From Apoda limacodes (Eukaryota; Arthropoda; Insecta; Lepidoptera; Limacodidae): DNA of 64,000 nucleotides. The stretch is taken from positions 17,392,501-17,456,500 of the forward strand of contig OX291557.1 in NCBI GenBank assembly GCA_946406115.1, read 5' to 3'. Positions 20,075 to 31,486 of this stretch are shown here, one piece after another (the first letter of the stretch is position 1; every line of letters starts with the position of its first letter). The notes under the pieces are model-generated. The model was not told the origin of the DNA. It searched no databases and saw only the letters and a program-made list of their open reading frames with translations. Made by a program: the position numbers and the translations under genes.

Positions 20075-20390
20075 TTCTCAAAAATAAGGATATCGTGGCC
20101 CTCATCTGCACCAAAAAGATTGTTTGAATATCAGCTGCGTGTCCCCATAGTAAAATACCGTAGGACATCATCTCAATCTCGGCAGTAGCTTCGTCCGTGA
20201 GAGTGACGAATCTTTTTAACCGCAAATGCTGCAGAACTAAGCCTATTCGCCAATCTAGCTATATGTGGGCCCCACTGGAGCTTTACGTTTAGGGTTATAC
20301 CTAAGAATACTTTATTATCTACAGGATCTAACTGCCCCCCGTTTAAGTACACTGGTTCTTAACTGACTGGCATTTGGTGTTAAAAAATTT
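20075..20390 (-). pseudogene. LINE-C fragment (CR1/Jockey superfamily), post-RT region
   Basis: The minus strand reads LNGGQLDPVDNKVFLGITLN, VKLQWGPHIARLANRLSSAA and FAVKKIRH, then after a frameshift MSYGILLWGHAADIQTIF. FLGITLD.KL.W..HI is the common block following the YADD motif in CR1/Jockey LINEs. The family is distinct from LINE-A and LINE-B. Both ends are truncated. Confidence 0.8.
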
Positions 20391-20487
20391 ATAGTTGTTA
20401 GTACACAACTACACAATGTTGAACCAGTGGAAAACTTTAGCCAGACAGTTGTTTACATTATTTTAAACAGTTTCGCATCTTTCAAGT

Positions 20488-20730
20488 TTGAACAAAGGTG
20501 ATATGTCATCTGAAAACAACACTATTCGAAAATTTCCAGCAGGCGAGCCGTTTATGTTGAGCCTATACAGCGGAAGAAAAAGAGACCTCAATTATTTAAG
20601 GTGGAAGCTGTACATCAACGCGCAAGCAAGAAGAATGCCGCCGACTTGTGACGCCACTCGTCAACATTCCTACAGAACTTACCACCAGATAATAAATTTG
20701 GGAAGAAAGGTTCTTGAGTGGCGCCCATAG
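20488..20730 (+). pseudogene. Transposon-associated protein fragment, family unnamed
   Basis: The open frame has 80 residues, with FMLSLYSGRKRDLNYLRWKL and MPPTCDATRQHSYRTYHQII. I recall this pattern (LYxGxK..LN.LR..; LPPT..A..QHS.R.Y.Q...W) from insect proteins linked to mobile elements that end in a Cys-rich CXC-like domain. Here the frame stops before any such domain. No TIR or LTR is visible nearby. Evidence is moderate for a remnant and weak for a name. Confidence 0.4.
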
Positions 20731-21279
20731 ATCGCAAGACGCAACATGAGACGGCCACTACCAGGTATACAAATGACCTAGTTATAGTGCCGTAGGAAGC
20801 AGATGGGTGCAGTAAAACCACTATCGACGACGATTACATTTTTACGTAAGTACAAATTTAAAAAGAAATGTCACTCCTAAAATGCATTCAATGACAATCT
20901 TTAGATAATTTTTTATTTAGGTATGCCACTGTTTTAAGACGGAGTAATTGCGCACATTAAAGGTTTGTTAGAATTCTGTTCTCAAATACAGATATATTGA
21001 AACTTGGTTTCCACAAAATTGGGTAAAATTCGCCAGAAAAACTGTTAAGTCCCAGGTTAGCAAGAAACAAACTGGACTTAGGGCTATAGAAGTTTAAGTA
21101 AAAAGTTTACATAAAATATTACAATAAGTTAAGTTACCAAAAGTGTCCATAAAATATAATGAAGTCAAAACTTCGAAGTGCGCCCGCGACAGATCTTAAA
21201 GAGCTATCAAGAGTATAAGTGAGTTGTTTTGTTTTTACAAGTAACAACATTTTGCACTTTGATGTTAGCACTATTAGTC
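20731..21279. other. No gene recognised
   Basis: AT-rich; nothing recognised apart from possible trailing remnants of the preceding fragment up to about 20,820. Confidence 0.4.
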
Positions 21280-21760
21280 CATTGAAATGTTACAATATAA
21301 GGACCGAATATTGCATTTCTTAGAGGACGCAATTTTATTTTTGGGACATGTGTGGGAAGTCAATAGAAGCTTAACCTCAAGTTTGAGGGACCGCTACCCT
21401 TGTCATCCGGCCGCCATCTTGGAAAAAGGGGTGAAAACACTTTTTTCACGATATCTCGGAAACTATGCGTGTTACGAAAAATTCGTAAAAACATAATTTG
21501 TTGCAAATTATTTTGCTTACTACCTAAATATGTTCAATAACTTTTTGGCCAAAATTAAAGAAGTTATAAGCAAAAAGGTGAGAAATTTTTCATAAAATTT
21601 TTCTTTTTTGCTCTATAACTTTTTTTTATACATTTTACAAAAAAATTACTTTAGACCAATCTTGAAGATGATCTTTTGAGGAAATTTTTTCTCTGTAATT
21701 TTTTTTAATTTCATTGATTTAAAACGCTGTTACAGCGTTCCAAAGTTGACCGGGTTCGTG
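21280..21760. repeat. Repeat-like non-coding block
   Basis: It contains CGGCCGCCATCTTGGAAAAA, GGGGTGAAAACACTTTTTTC and ACGATATCTCGGAAACTATG. I associate such words with untranslated parts of insect transposons. No second copy in the window confirms this. Confidence 0.3.
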
Positions 21761-21774
21761 AGAATCCTCTTCAG

Positions 21775-21870
21775 ATACTTACCCCTGGTGTTGCAAGCGT
21801 CCATAGACTACGGTGACCACTTACCATCAAGCGGACCGTAAACTTGTTTGCCAATTTAGTGGTATAAAAA
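21775..21870 (+). mobile_element. LINE-A 3' tail fragment
   Basis: It reads CCCCTGGTGTTGCAAGCGTC, then TACGGTGACC, ATCAAGCGGACCGTAAACTT and GTTTGCCAATTTAGTGGTAT, ending in a short A run. It is a tail-only insertion of the LINE-A family. Confidence 0.8.
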
Positions 21871-22949
21871 AAATATCTATCTAGGGTTTCTAATTCTAAC
21901 TAGTTAGGTACTAGATACATTCCCAAATCATAATGTGTATCACGTAGATCACACTAAGCACAATTTAACTTGTGCTAATAACTAACCTAAGGTCTGCCAC
22001 GTTACATCTAAACCTAATTGAGAAGTAGCTTAGACTTTAAGTTGAATCCCAGACTATCTAACGGGCAAAACCGCACCAAAATTCACCCCTATGTGTCGTA
22101 TCAAAGTAAAGTAAAAATAGCATACTTCAGAATTTAAATGATGTCATTAAAAGTTTACAGTTACGGGTACTTGTTGCCTCGTAAATCTCTACAAATAGAT
22201 GTCGACGTGAAATCAGACAGGCTTTACTAAAGCAGGCGATCTCTCGTATCAGAGTAAGTCAGTAAAATACAAGAGCGCTTAATTAAAAAATTTATCCACT
22301 CGTGTTCCTAACAAAGCTTGACGATTCCACTCCGATCTCTCGTTACCTGAACAACTGGTTTTCACGATTGAAAATGAAATAAAATTAAGTCGATTAAAAA
22401 ATCCCTCCTTTTCATTCTAAAATGTATTACGTCTTTATTTTTTCTGTTTCAAATGGTCTTAACGGAGCCCTATTACTAAGTATACGCTATAATATCTGTC
22501 TGTATGTGTGTTTATTGGACCTTTAAGATTTATTATAAGTAAACTTTCGTAAAACTGAGCAAGTAGGTATGTAAGAAAATAGCTATATAATATTAGTTCA
22601 GTCTAAAATGAACGAAAATAAATTTCATTCTGTGTACATACACATACCTATGTTAAGTAATGTATGTACACGGCACGGCGAGGTGTAGTTTTAACCGGCC
22701 TCACTTCGTTGTCGCATAGGTTCCACCTGAACAGTTTATTTGATCTGAGGGCGTGAAAAAAAGTTGGGAATATAAAGGATTCACTGGAGTGCCGTATGGT
22801 GTGATAACACTCTGACACTAATCTATCTGGAATTAACCCGGGTCATAAAAACTGTGTAGGAAAAAAATCTGGTCATACTCTTTACGTAACGCTCCTGGTG
22901 TAATATGACAGGCGCAGCACCGGTTATCATTCGGAGATTCTTGTCGGCT
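21871..22949. other. No gene recognised
   Basis: AT-rich sequence. Several short frames exist on both strands but none shows a domain or codon pattern. Confidence 0.4.
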
Positions 22950-23070
22950 CCGTGGCTCAGTAATAGGGTCAATAATAAGGTAATAACCCGTCTGCTGTAC
23001 AGAGGGGCGTGGGTTCCATTCCCGCACAAGACAAACATTTATTATTTGTGTTAGTCTGGAGACTGGGTGT
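22950..23070 (+). mobile_element. tRNA-derived SINE head, interrupted
   Basis: CTCCGTGGCTCAGTAATAGG resembles a tRNA A box region, and GGGGCGTGGGTTCCATTCCC a B box (consensus GGTTCGANTCC). Between them lie about 30 extra bases (AATAATAAGGTAATAACCCG), so no cloverleaf forms. Downstream ACAAACATTTATTATTTGTG is typical of a SINE body. It is not a functional tRNA. Confidence 0.5.
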
Positions 23071-23100
23071 TTTCTATATATGTATTTACAAAAAAAAAAA

Positions 23101-24069
23101 AGGATATATGTACCTAAATGTATTTGTATCCGTTTGTATCCATAGCAGAGGCTTTGCTTAGTTTGGGACCAGACCAACCAGACGGCGCTGGGTGTTACGT
23201 CCAAAAATATTTACATTATTACTATTATTCTCGGGTTAGTAAAGCGACACTCAATTTTTAGAACACCAAGTTTTCCGACGCAGCCTGCAAATTAACTTCT
23301 CTTAATTTTAGACTTATACACTTTTTTCAGTTTTACGGAAGTTTGCACATAATAAGTCTTAAAAATCGGACAAACATAGAGACAGGCAGTCATAATCTGT
23401 ACTGCCGTGACACTCCACAGACTGGCGGCGTATCGTTGCTATCTTAGAAGATGACATCCAGGTAATAATAATTTTTCCTGTACCCCAGAAGCATTAAGGA
23501 CAAACATTTTACCCTGACCCAGCGCAAATCTTTTAAGATTTTTTTTAACACCCCCATAATCATATTTAAACGAGAAGTTCTTTTATATATTTAAACAAGC
23601 AATTCTTGTTTGCGTTTCTCGGAAATGGCTCTTAAGATTTTGATAAAATTTTGTATTTGCTTTTTAAATATACCTATATAGTTGGATTTTTTATAAAAAA
23701 GCGATTTATAAAAAAAAAATGGATTTTAAAAAATCCGTGCATAGCTCAGTCACATTTGATAGCCCAGGTAGATACTATAAGTATATTAATATGCCAAAAT
23801 ATGTTATATATTACAGCTAAGCACCACCCACGATTAAGATATTAATAGTACATTGTGTATTCAGGGCGGTAAGGAGAAAATTACTAACGAGAGCTATTTA
23901 GAAGCCTAAATCCGAAGGCTTTAATGACGAGTTTGTAATTTCCGCATTGCCGGTGTTACACACAATTATTTTCATCACATTTGCGAACGAATAAAAAAAA
24001 AATAGGAGGCGAAAAATCTTACATACTTAAAAATTTACTTTACCTTTTTGATAAAACAAAAAAAGTTTT
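23101..24069. other. No gene recognised
   Basis: AT-rich, with oligo-A runs around 23,700-23,720. Nothing recognised. Confidence 0.4.
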
Positions 24070-24360
24070 TCAGGTTACCTTAGTGTGTAAGTAAATATTT
24101 ATCGCCAGGAACTTCAATAAAAACCTTCCTCCGATTTTTTACTCACATATATCCATCTGACTTCCTTTTCAAAAATGCTGTAATTTTATATAGGTACTGT
24201 TCAATATTGATGGAATTTTTGGACTTGAGAGTGCTCTTGAACATAGAGTCAATTGTCCATGAGAAAGACGGTTTGTATTTGTCGGCAATTTCCCCAAAGT
24301 AAGCTAATAGGACATTCTCTAAAAACAAACTGGGTTTCTTCTTGTTTCTCCAGGTAATGA
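24070..24360 (-). pseudogene. Crypton-like tyrosine recombinase remnant
   Basis: The minus strand reads WRNKKKPSLFLENVLLAYFG, EIADKYKPSFSWTIDSMFKS, then NIEQYLYKITAFLKRKSDGY. After a frameshift comes VFIEVPGDKYLLTH. The pattern (ENVLLAYF..LA.KYKPS..W...SM.KST, then AFLKR.S.GY, FI.EAPD.KYL) matches the core-binding, SAM-like domain of DUF3504/Crypton tyrosine recombinases that I recall from Lepidoptera. The catalytic domain (R..HR..Y) is not present downstream. Such enzymes integrate elements by recombination without TIRs. Confidence 0.6.
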
Positions 24361-24716
24361 AAGTTAAGTTAAGTACCTATTAGTCTTTATGCTTCGGTGG
24401 TAACAGATTCATATTTATTTCTTGAGCCCCAGGTGGATAGTCGGCGCAAAGAAACGTACAGAAAAGTAGGCCAGTAATGGACTACTTCACGTTACGGTCG
24501 CGGAGTGACGTTTCAAACAGCGTTGCGAATTAACGCAAATTATTTAGTTTGTGCTATTAAAAGTTGCAGAATCTTTAAAGGAAACAAGAAAAGTGATAAA
24601 AAAGTTATAGTTAATAGTTATAGTATTAGAGTTGCAGGTTCAAGTCCTGGCTCAAGGGTAATTTTTTAACTGCATTTTTGCTAACAGAATATTTATTTAT
24701 AAAGATGACAAACTTT

Positions 24717-24921
24717 TGCCCGCGATTCCACCCGCCCTTATTTCGGTTATCGGTGTAGGATTTGAAGGGCATCTCCTCAATTTGAAAAATGTCCTTTTCC
24801 GGGACTCAAACTACCTCCATACCAAATTTCATCTAAATCAGTTTAGCGGTTTCAGCATGATGAGGGAACAGACAGACCGACAGACAGTCAGAGTTACTTT
24901 TGCATTTATAATATTAGTATG
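24717..24921 (-). mobile_element. Helitron-like short repeat in copy A
   Basis: On the minus strand it starts CATACTAATATTATAAATGC and contains the complement of TACCAAATTTCATCTAAATC and GACAGACCGACAGACAG. The copy B counterpart is 40,850-41,030. The far end grades into CCACCCGCCC without a clear CTAG. Confidence 0.55.
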
Positions 24922-25374
24922 TAGCCATATTGATATGTTTAATTTCCTTCGAAGACTTAAAACCTTCAAGGAGACTTAAAAGAAATTGTGTATTCTATTA
25001 CTGCATAAGTGGTAATAAAGTCTGAGAAAATTAAGTAGATATTGAAGAAAAAACCTGAGTTACATTAAAACATACTTCACTTAGTAGATCAGCGAAAATG
25101 TAGGTTCCAATACGTAAGTACTTTCCTCCCGCCGCGATGTTTCCGGAAGACGTTAGGGAGAATTGACGAGCGACGTCGTCGAAATACCTGTTGCGAACTG
25201 TATTAAACGTTAAAAGCTTCTAAATCGAATCGTGCTTGACCCCGGCGAAGTCGTTATAGGAAAAACTAGGTTACTGAGATATTACTGTACCTATCTGTAT
25301 ACGCGTAGGGTATACGTACTATCAATTAAAAAAACTACTCTGGATCTTAAAAGTTTTCTTTCTCAGGTGCTGCG

Positions 25375-25592
25375 CTTTTGTTGTCTCCTCAGACATTGTT
25401 TGTGCTTACTACAGGGGAACAGGCTTCTCCTCCAAGGTCTCTGACTGGGGACGGGATACCTTGCTTCGACTCAACCCTACGAAGTCACAACTTTGCGCGC
25501 CCCTGGTGTTGCAAGCGTCCATAGGCTGCGGTGACTGCTTAGCATCAGGTGGGCCGTTAGCTTGTTTGCCACCTTAGAAGTATTAAAAAATC
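25375..25592 (+). pseudogene. LINE-A fragment with internal deletion and 3' tail
   Basis: A frame containing SKVSDWGRDTLLRLNPTKSQ matches the LINE-A region after YADD (SKVSDWGRVNLVRFNPSKTQ). It jumps directly to the 3' tail: CCCCTGGTGTTGCAAGCGTC to CTTGTTTGCCACCTTAGAAG. About 1 kb of ORF is missing between. The copy B counterpart (41,500-41,640) has lost more of the tail. Confidence 0.8.
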
Positions 25593-26285
25593 AACAAAAA
25601 ACCTAAGCTAACCAAAGAGAAGCAAGGCTTAGGTCATACTCAACCATGCTAGTCCAGCGAGAATGGGTAGACGTTATCAATCGAGTGGCCAATCGAGTGT
25701 CAGAATTTTCTAGTAGCTTAATTTTTCACTTTATTTACCACCCAAAGTACATTTTTCTTATAATATTAATTTAAATTGTTATTACACTTTATATTAAAAA
25801 ACCTTTCATATTGGAGTCCTGATTTCATTTCCTTTACAAACAACCTACCTGCATATCTAATTCGAAGTCATTGAAATGTTTATAATAGTTGTATACCTAC
25901 TCATGTAAAGGTGATGTGTTTTATAAAAAGCCGAACCCAAAAGTCTGCACATAAGTAGTAAATTTCCTATATTCAGTATTCAGTTGTCACTAACAGTCAA
26001 TACTCACAAAGGCTCTGCCTAAAACCAATGAATAAATTTTCTAAGACACAAAATTATTCAAAAGAATCCCGAGGAAAAGACGATTTCTATATAATAAATT
26101 TTGTTTTAATCCAAGTGTTTGCACTGAGTGCTCATAAAAGTTGAAGTACTCCATTTTCTTATGATCAATAGGTATATAATCGGGCTATACCTATAGTCTA
26201 CGTAAGAGTTCCATAATGGATCTAGAAACTTTTGATAAATCCCGTGGCAAAATCGTATCCATAATTTTCTTATAGCCAATCCGTA

Positions 26286-26537
26286 TCCATACTAATATTA
26301 TAAATGCGATAAAGTAACTCTGTCGGTCTGCCTGTCTGTTATACCTCTTTACGCCTAAACCACTGTACCGATTAAGATGAAATTTGGCATGGAGATAGTT
26401 TAAGTCCCAAGAAAGGATATAGGCTACTTGGAAACATCAAGCGTGAGTCGGTTTTTTGGCTGCAATTGAGAAGTTGCTGTTGATTTCATACACCGATAAC
26501 CGAAGTTAGAGCGGTTGGAACCGCGAATAAAAGCTAG
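26286..26537 (+). mobile_element. Helitron-like short repeat, complete, in copy A
   Basis: It starts TCCATACTAATATTATAAAT after an A and contains GATGAAATTTGGCATGGAGA and CATACACCGATAACC. It ends AAAAGCTAG before T. The 252-bp repeat has a counterpart at 42,342-42,573, so the insertion preceded the duplication. Confidence 0.65.
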
Positions 26538-26547
26538 TATTTAATAT

Positions 26548-27010
26548 AATAATAATAATAATAATATTTTATTGCGCATATAGAATACAAGACAATTAAA
26601 CAATAAAAGTAATAACAAATTGGCGGTCTTATCGCTAATGAGCGACAACCTTTGGGTAGAGGAGACTTTATAAAATTATTGAGTAGAATGTGCTAACTGA
26701 AACTTAACAATATAAGAAAAAAAAAAGGCAACAGTAAAATAATATTAATACATTTATAGCATTTATAGCTAAATTTATATACATATGAATAATAAATAAT
26801 ACTAATACGTACAAAATATATATATATATATATATCAAATACATAACAAAAAATAAATACACAAACTACATACATCTTAAGTAATATAGATGAATAAACA
26901 GTGTTGATGAGACAGCTTAAATTCCTCCAGCGAATGATCTAATACATAGGTTCTGGAGTCGCTCAAGCTTATTTAATTGCTCCTCAGTAAGGTCAAGATT
27001 GCTAGCTAGC
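26548..27010 (-). mobile_element. LINE-D 3' fragment (CR1-like) with TAATAT duplication, copy A only
   Basis: On the minus strand it opens with about 27 codons, DLTEEQLNKLERLQNLCIRS then FAGG, a C-terminal block of CR1-type reverse transcriptase ORFs. A 3' untranslated region follows, ending ...GCGCAATAAAATATTATTATT, a microsatellite-like tail. TAATAT flanks both sides (26,542-26,547 and 27,011-27,016). Copy B at about 42,580 has a single TAATAT and no insert, so the insertion came after the duplication. It is 5'-truncated and inactive. Confidence 0.82.
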
Positions 27011-27994
27011 TAATATATTCTTAAAAAAAATATTAAATTATCATTTTTACTTATTAGCATATATAACATTCACAAACAGTAACGAATCCAAAAATATCTT
27101 GTCAAAGAATTCATTGACATAATTATTGAAGCAAAGATCATTTGAATTTTAGGCTTTCAGGTTTGAAGTTTTGGGGTTGAGAGCTCTTCAGCTCGGGTAT
27201 TGCGGAGCCCGAAATACTGTTTGCGAACCTTATCTGACGTGGCTCCCGGTGCAAGAGTGCTTTACAAATGCAAAGTGCTTCCACACAAAAGCCTGCAGGT
27301 TTATTTTACTAATGAACTCTTTTCACCAACTGCATCCGTTTTAGAAATAGGGAATATGCATATTTTCTAATACGTAATTATAAAAATACAAAAGGAATAA
27401 ATTAATAGGCAGGTAATGATGATAAAGTCTAAATTTAAATTAAGACAAGACTCGAAGCTACTTCTTCAGACATTAATATTTAAAAGTACCTATTATGTGT
27501 CTGTGTGTGTGTATTGTTTGCTACTATTTCACCCTTTGTGTTGTGGGACTTTGTCTGATAGGATGAAATATAGTGGGGAACCCTTATAGGTTCACTAATA
27601 GACTATCTGTCCGTTAATCACAGCCAGTGTGCTTCGAATCCACTGGACCGATTAATTTGAAAGCAGTCTTACCATTGCGCTTTGGTCAAAAGTTACATGA
27701 GTGTGCTCAAAAAGTAACATATTTGAGAAAAGTAACATCTCATAGATTTTTTTTTTATTAAAAGTTGCAATTATTATATTACTGTATTTTCCTGTTTTAT
27801 ATTCCGGTCAGGTGGAAGTTGAATCCGCTTCTTCCCCACTGCTCTTGCCCACACTAGTTGAGCAGTAGGACATAGTTTCCGCACACCGAGGTTTAATTTG
27901 AGTTTTTTTTTCCATTTTTAGGGATCTGTATACAAATGTTAAAGCGGAACCCTTATAGTTTCGTCATGTCCGTCGCAGCCTTATAATCCAGGTT

Positions 27995-28072
27995 TGCATC
28001 GATTTTAATCATCAGGCGGATAATACCATCAGGCAGACCGCAAGCTTGTTTGCTACCTTTATAGTATAAGCT
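27995..28072 (+). mobile_element. LINE-A 3' tail scrap in copy A
   Basis: ATCATCAGGCGGATAATACC then CAGGCAGACCGCAAGCTTGT and TTGCTACC resemble the LINE-A terminal sequence twice over, a short tandem. At the corresponding place copy B has a 2.2-kb block instead. Confidence 0.6.
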
Positions 28073-28683
28073 GTTGTAATACACCTAGCAGACTCATCAT
28101 TCACAACTTACTTACACTTGTAGAATACAATGTCGACATACCGATACTATAAATAATAATCAGTGAAACGAAATACACAAGTAAAATTATGCCAATAAAT
28201 ATGTTGTGCCTATAGTAAAGACTAACTAACGCGCATGTAGAGAGAGTAAGAGAGACTCACCAATCTCACACTCCTCACAGGTTCAAACTATCTGCTAAAG
28301 ACAGGATATTTTTTCACTCGCAAATTAGGAAAGTTTACAATTTAGTAAATTTTGTTAATTCTTTTGGACTTGTTAGCAGTTATGACAAGAACAAAGGTTT
28401 CAACAAAGCTTATAATTCATATTTATAATATTCCTAATACACATGGATCAATATATAGTCATAAGTTAATGTATATAAATTATATTACACTCAAAAACTA
28501 AGTGTGCGTTAGCTCCGGGAGACAATGGGGAACTTTCCAAACGTCGTTATCAAAGATTGTTGCAAATTGCGTTATTTCTGCCCGTAACGTTAAAAGCTTC
28601 TCAATTGAATTGTGTCTGGTTTATTATTATTACTTTATCTACAGTGATATTGTTTTAAAACAAATATTAATAGGCAGGTACCA

Positions 28684-28713
28684 TTATATATATATATATA
28701 TATATATATATCA
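28684..28713. repeat. (AT)n microsatellite
   Basis: About 14 AT units. The copy B counterpart near 46,384 has only about five units, showing length change since duplication. Confidence 0.85.
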
Positions 28714-29063
28714 AATTTAAATAAGAAAAGTGGCATTTTTTTACAATTTAGACTTTATGTTTTTAATGGTGTCAAACTGAATACCATTCGAAGGAATAGT
28801 GAGTGCCTTTTTCAAAAAAAGCAATGCAGTTGTCAGACTTTTAGCGCAGGGATAGCGAAAAGGGCTTAAAAGGATAGAATACTTTTTGTCCCGATCGATA
28901 GTTCCACGGTTTTTTTAATGAGTACTTTTTCGCATATCGTATAATAGTGCATAAAATAAGTTTGATATTTGGCATTTAGTTTCTTGAAGGGACATAGAAG
29001 GAAGACAAATTATACTTTTTTCTCGATCGAAAGTTCCCACGGAAAAAGGATTTTCTGCGGGTG

Positions 29064-29713
29064 AAGGCTTGCCATCCGTCCCCTTTTCCCCGGACATTGT
29101 CCTCTTTTTAGGGGCGGAGTGGATTTTTGAAATGTGTCCAGGGTTTTAAACAGTGGTGATTGTTATGTTGTAGTTAAAATTATTTTTTAGTTAAAATTGC
29201 TAAGAAACTATAAAAAGTACTATATATTTCAATTTTTATTACAGTTAGTGGAGCAAACTAAGTAATAAATTAAACCAAGACACTGTTTCACATTAAAAAA
29301 ACAAAATATAATTTTAGAATTACGAAACAAGGAGTTCTATGCCTGCCTGTACGCTGTAAAAAACTACACAACATTTCTTTAAAACTCAAACGTACAAACC
29401 TTTTCTACATTATTTTAAAAAATCATGAAAATATAATAGGCCTAAGACTTTTGCCTATGTAAGAAAAACGTTAACACTTTCTTTGTAAGTATAAAAACGT
29501 GCATCTTCACAGTGCTCTTAATTGTTCTTAGAATTTTGAAGAATAGGGAGGTGTAAGTAAATCAATAACAATCAAAATTATGTAGGAACCATTTCATTTG
29601 AAAAATAAATGTACTTTAAAATTTTTAGTAAGTATGTCCGGGGTAATGGACGAAATGTCCGGGCTTATTTAGTTTTGAGTTCGATTTGTTTTAAATTTCT
29701 GATGGCAACCCTA
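29064..29713. mobile_element. hAT-type MITE with diverged 8-bp duplication, copy A
   Basis: Ends AAGGCTTGCCATC and, read inward from the right, TAGGGTTGCCATC. Flanks TGCGGGTG (29,056-29,063) and TGCGAGGG (29,714-29,721) match at 6 of 8 positions, consistent with the hAT 8-bp target duplication. It sits in a host repeat reading TTTTCTGCGGGTG then AAACCGCGGGG. Inside are GGACATTGTCC and GTCCGGGG words. It has no coding capacity. The copy B counterpart is 47,111-49,130, enlarged by a Helitron. Confidence 0.7.
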
Positions 29714-30057
29714 TGCGAGGGAAACCGCGGGGTTCGTGTAGTATTTAATGTACCTATTTATTAATTATATTTTAGATTTCAACGTGGCATTAAAATTGTT
29801 GAGAGAGGAATACCTAATGATTTTAAATAGAATAACTTCTTATTCTATTTTAGATCATTAAAAGAATATAAGAATATTCCAAAATTCAGTTGTAAAGAAC
29901 AGCAGATAGGTATTCAGCGCTGGAATCAATGAATAAATTTTCCACGAGACAGAATAAAATTCTTCAAAATACTGAAGGAAACTGGTGTCTGACTGATTCA
30001 CTAGGTTTCTATAAAAAATACGATATCTTTTTTAGACATAGTATATCGACATCTTGG

Positions 30058-30165
30058 TTAGTATTTATAGTATTCTATTGTCTGTGCAGTATTCGATTGC
30101 CTGTGACTAGTACCTATAGTATTCTATTGTCTGCGACTAGTACCTATAGGTAGTATTGTGTCTGT
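30058..30165. repeat. Minisatellite TAGTATTCTATTGTCTGTG, short allele
   Basis: About four diverged units built on TATAGTATTCTATTGTCTG with ACTAGTACC spacers. The counterpart at 49,486-49,735 has roughly twice as many units. Confidence 0.7.
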
Positions 30166-30782
30166 GCTATAAAAAACACGTCGAATTCCGGTGATTGTAT
30201 TCTGATGTCTGTGTTTTCCTAAATCCTCAAAAAATATTTTATGTTAGTTTAGACCATTTTTATGAAAAACTGGAAAACTTTTAACTGCAGACTATATTTT
30301 AGTCTAGAGCATCGCATGGCTGTCACCCCGAAGGGAGACTAAGCGTGTTTCCTCGTTATCGGGAAACAATGTCTGTAAAATAAGAAACCGCCTATCAGAT
30401 GATGTATGTTAATGCTCTTGTATTTATAAAAGCCTATTTGATAAGGTAAAAGCGTTGAAATAAAATTTGTTATTATTGTTAATTATTTTGCGGGTTACTG
30501 GTTTATTTAAGTTGGCATACTATGCTTAAATTCAATAATATTGAAAGTTATTTACAAAATGGTTCAAAATAAATAAATATAAACGGCATTTTTAGTCTAA
30601 GTTGGTAGCAAAATGTCTATTTTTTTAAACAAGTTTTTATAGATCTGAATATGTACTTGTAAATTTGTTGGTTTAATTTTACTTATTGATTTTAATTTAA
30701 TTAAAGACTGATGTACATTTTAGAACTGGTATGGACCCAATCATTATAAAAAAACTATCTACTCTACTCTTACTTTTTATAC

Positions 30783-31486
30783 GCGGATAAAGTCGCGGGG
30801 AAATGGTAGTGTACTATAAAATAAAAATGGGTAGTTTAAAAATCTTTGCTATATCATACATACCTACTAACATACTAAGGGAGTAATCGCTGTCTCAAAA
30901 TTTACGTAGTGTGGCCCTTCCCTTCCCTGTTCATTAAGTCACTGGCTAGAACAGACATTCTTACGTATAGTACGTGACGTAATAGCTAACCAGTATTTCA
31001 TCTATGACGTGACGATTGTTCATAGCGTTTCCTCTAGTGAGATCATTATAGCTCAAAGAATATGCCAAGAAACCGCACCAAATCAATTACAAATTAAATT
31101 CTTTGTCACCTGAAGGGCATCTCTTTATAACCAGTTCTTCGACAACTTCCCACCCCTTTAACTTTGAATGTGAAATACAAGTTGAGAACAATTTAATATT
31201 GGAATTCGTTGAAAGTTGAGCGAACTCATAAATTTAATTATGAACCCTAAGTTACAAGTTCTGATTTCTCTAAGGCTTTCAATAACAAGAATATTTTGAT
31301 AGTAACCAATTCCTAACAAATATTCTAGGCCCCGCCTTGTAACACAGTTTGTATGAAATAATGATGTTCGGATACGCCACAGAATAATTATTAATAGTAC
31401 CTAGGATACACCTAAGTATCAATAATAATTACCACTTGTATGACTAAGCATCACATTTGGCCCTTTCGGAGCTAAATCTAGCTCTT
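30783..31486. other. No gene recognised
   Basis: Sequence to the right of copy A. AT-rich, with no recognised repeat or frame. Confidence 0.4.

Larger units (their letters stand above)
24540..30782 (+). repeat. Duplicated segment, copy A
   Basis: This 6.2-kb stretch is repeated in direct orientation at 40,671-57,930. Left boundary: ATTTAGTTTGTGCTATTAAA in both copies. Right boundary: around CTTTTTATAC (30,780 and 57,930). Match blocks are scattered through the whole length; identity looks about 90% by eye between insertions. It holds no intact gene. Copy A lacks the Helitron, the 44-45 kb transposon, the LINE-A 3' fragment at 50.4 kb and the BEL/Pao element. It carries a LINE (26,548-27,010) that copy B lacks. 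The unlisted intervals of copy A are non-coding sequence shared with B. Confidence 0.9.

Noticed and set aside
22950..23040. Functional tRNA gene
   Set aside because: A and B boxes are separated by about 30 extra bases and no acceptor stem pairs.
24610..24660. tRNA B box (GGTTCAAGTCCTGGCTC) as a tRNA or SINE
   Set aside because: No A box at the right distance upstream; both duplicate copies share it but nothing else tRNA-like.
27150..27360. Exon-like frame ALQLGYCGARNTVCEHYLTW in both duplicate copies
   Set aside because: It is interrupted in copy A, has no splice signals or neighbours, and no family was recognised; shared only because the segment is duplicated.
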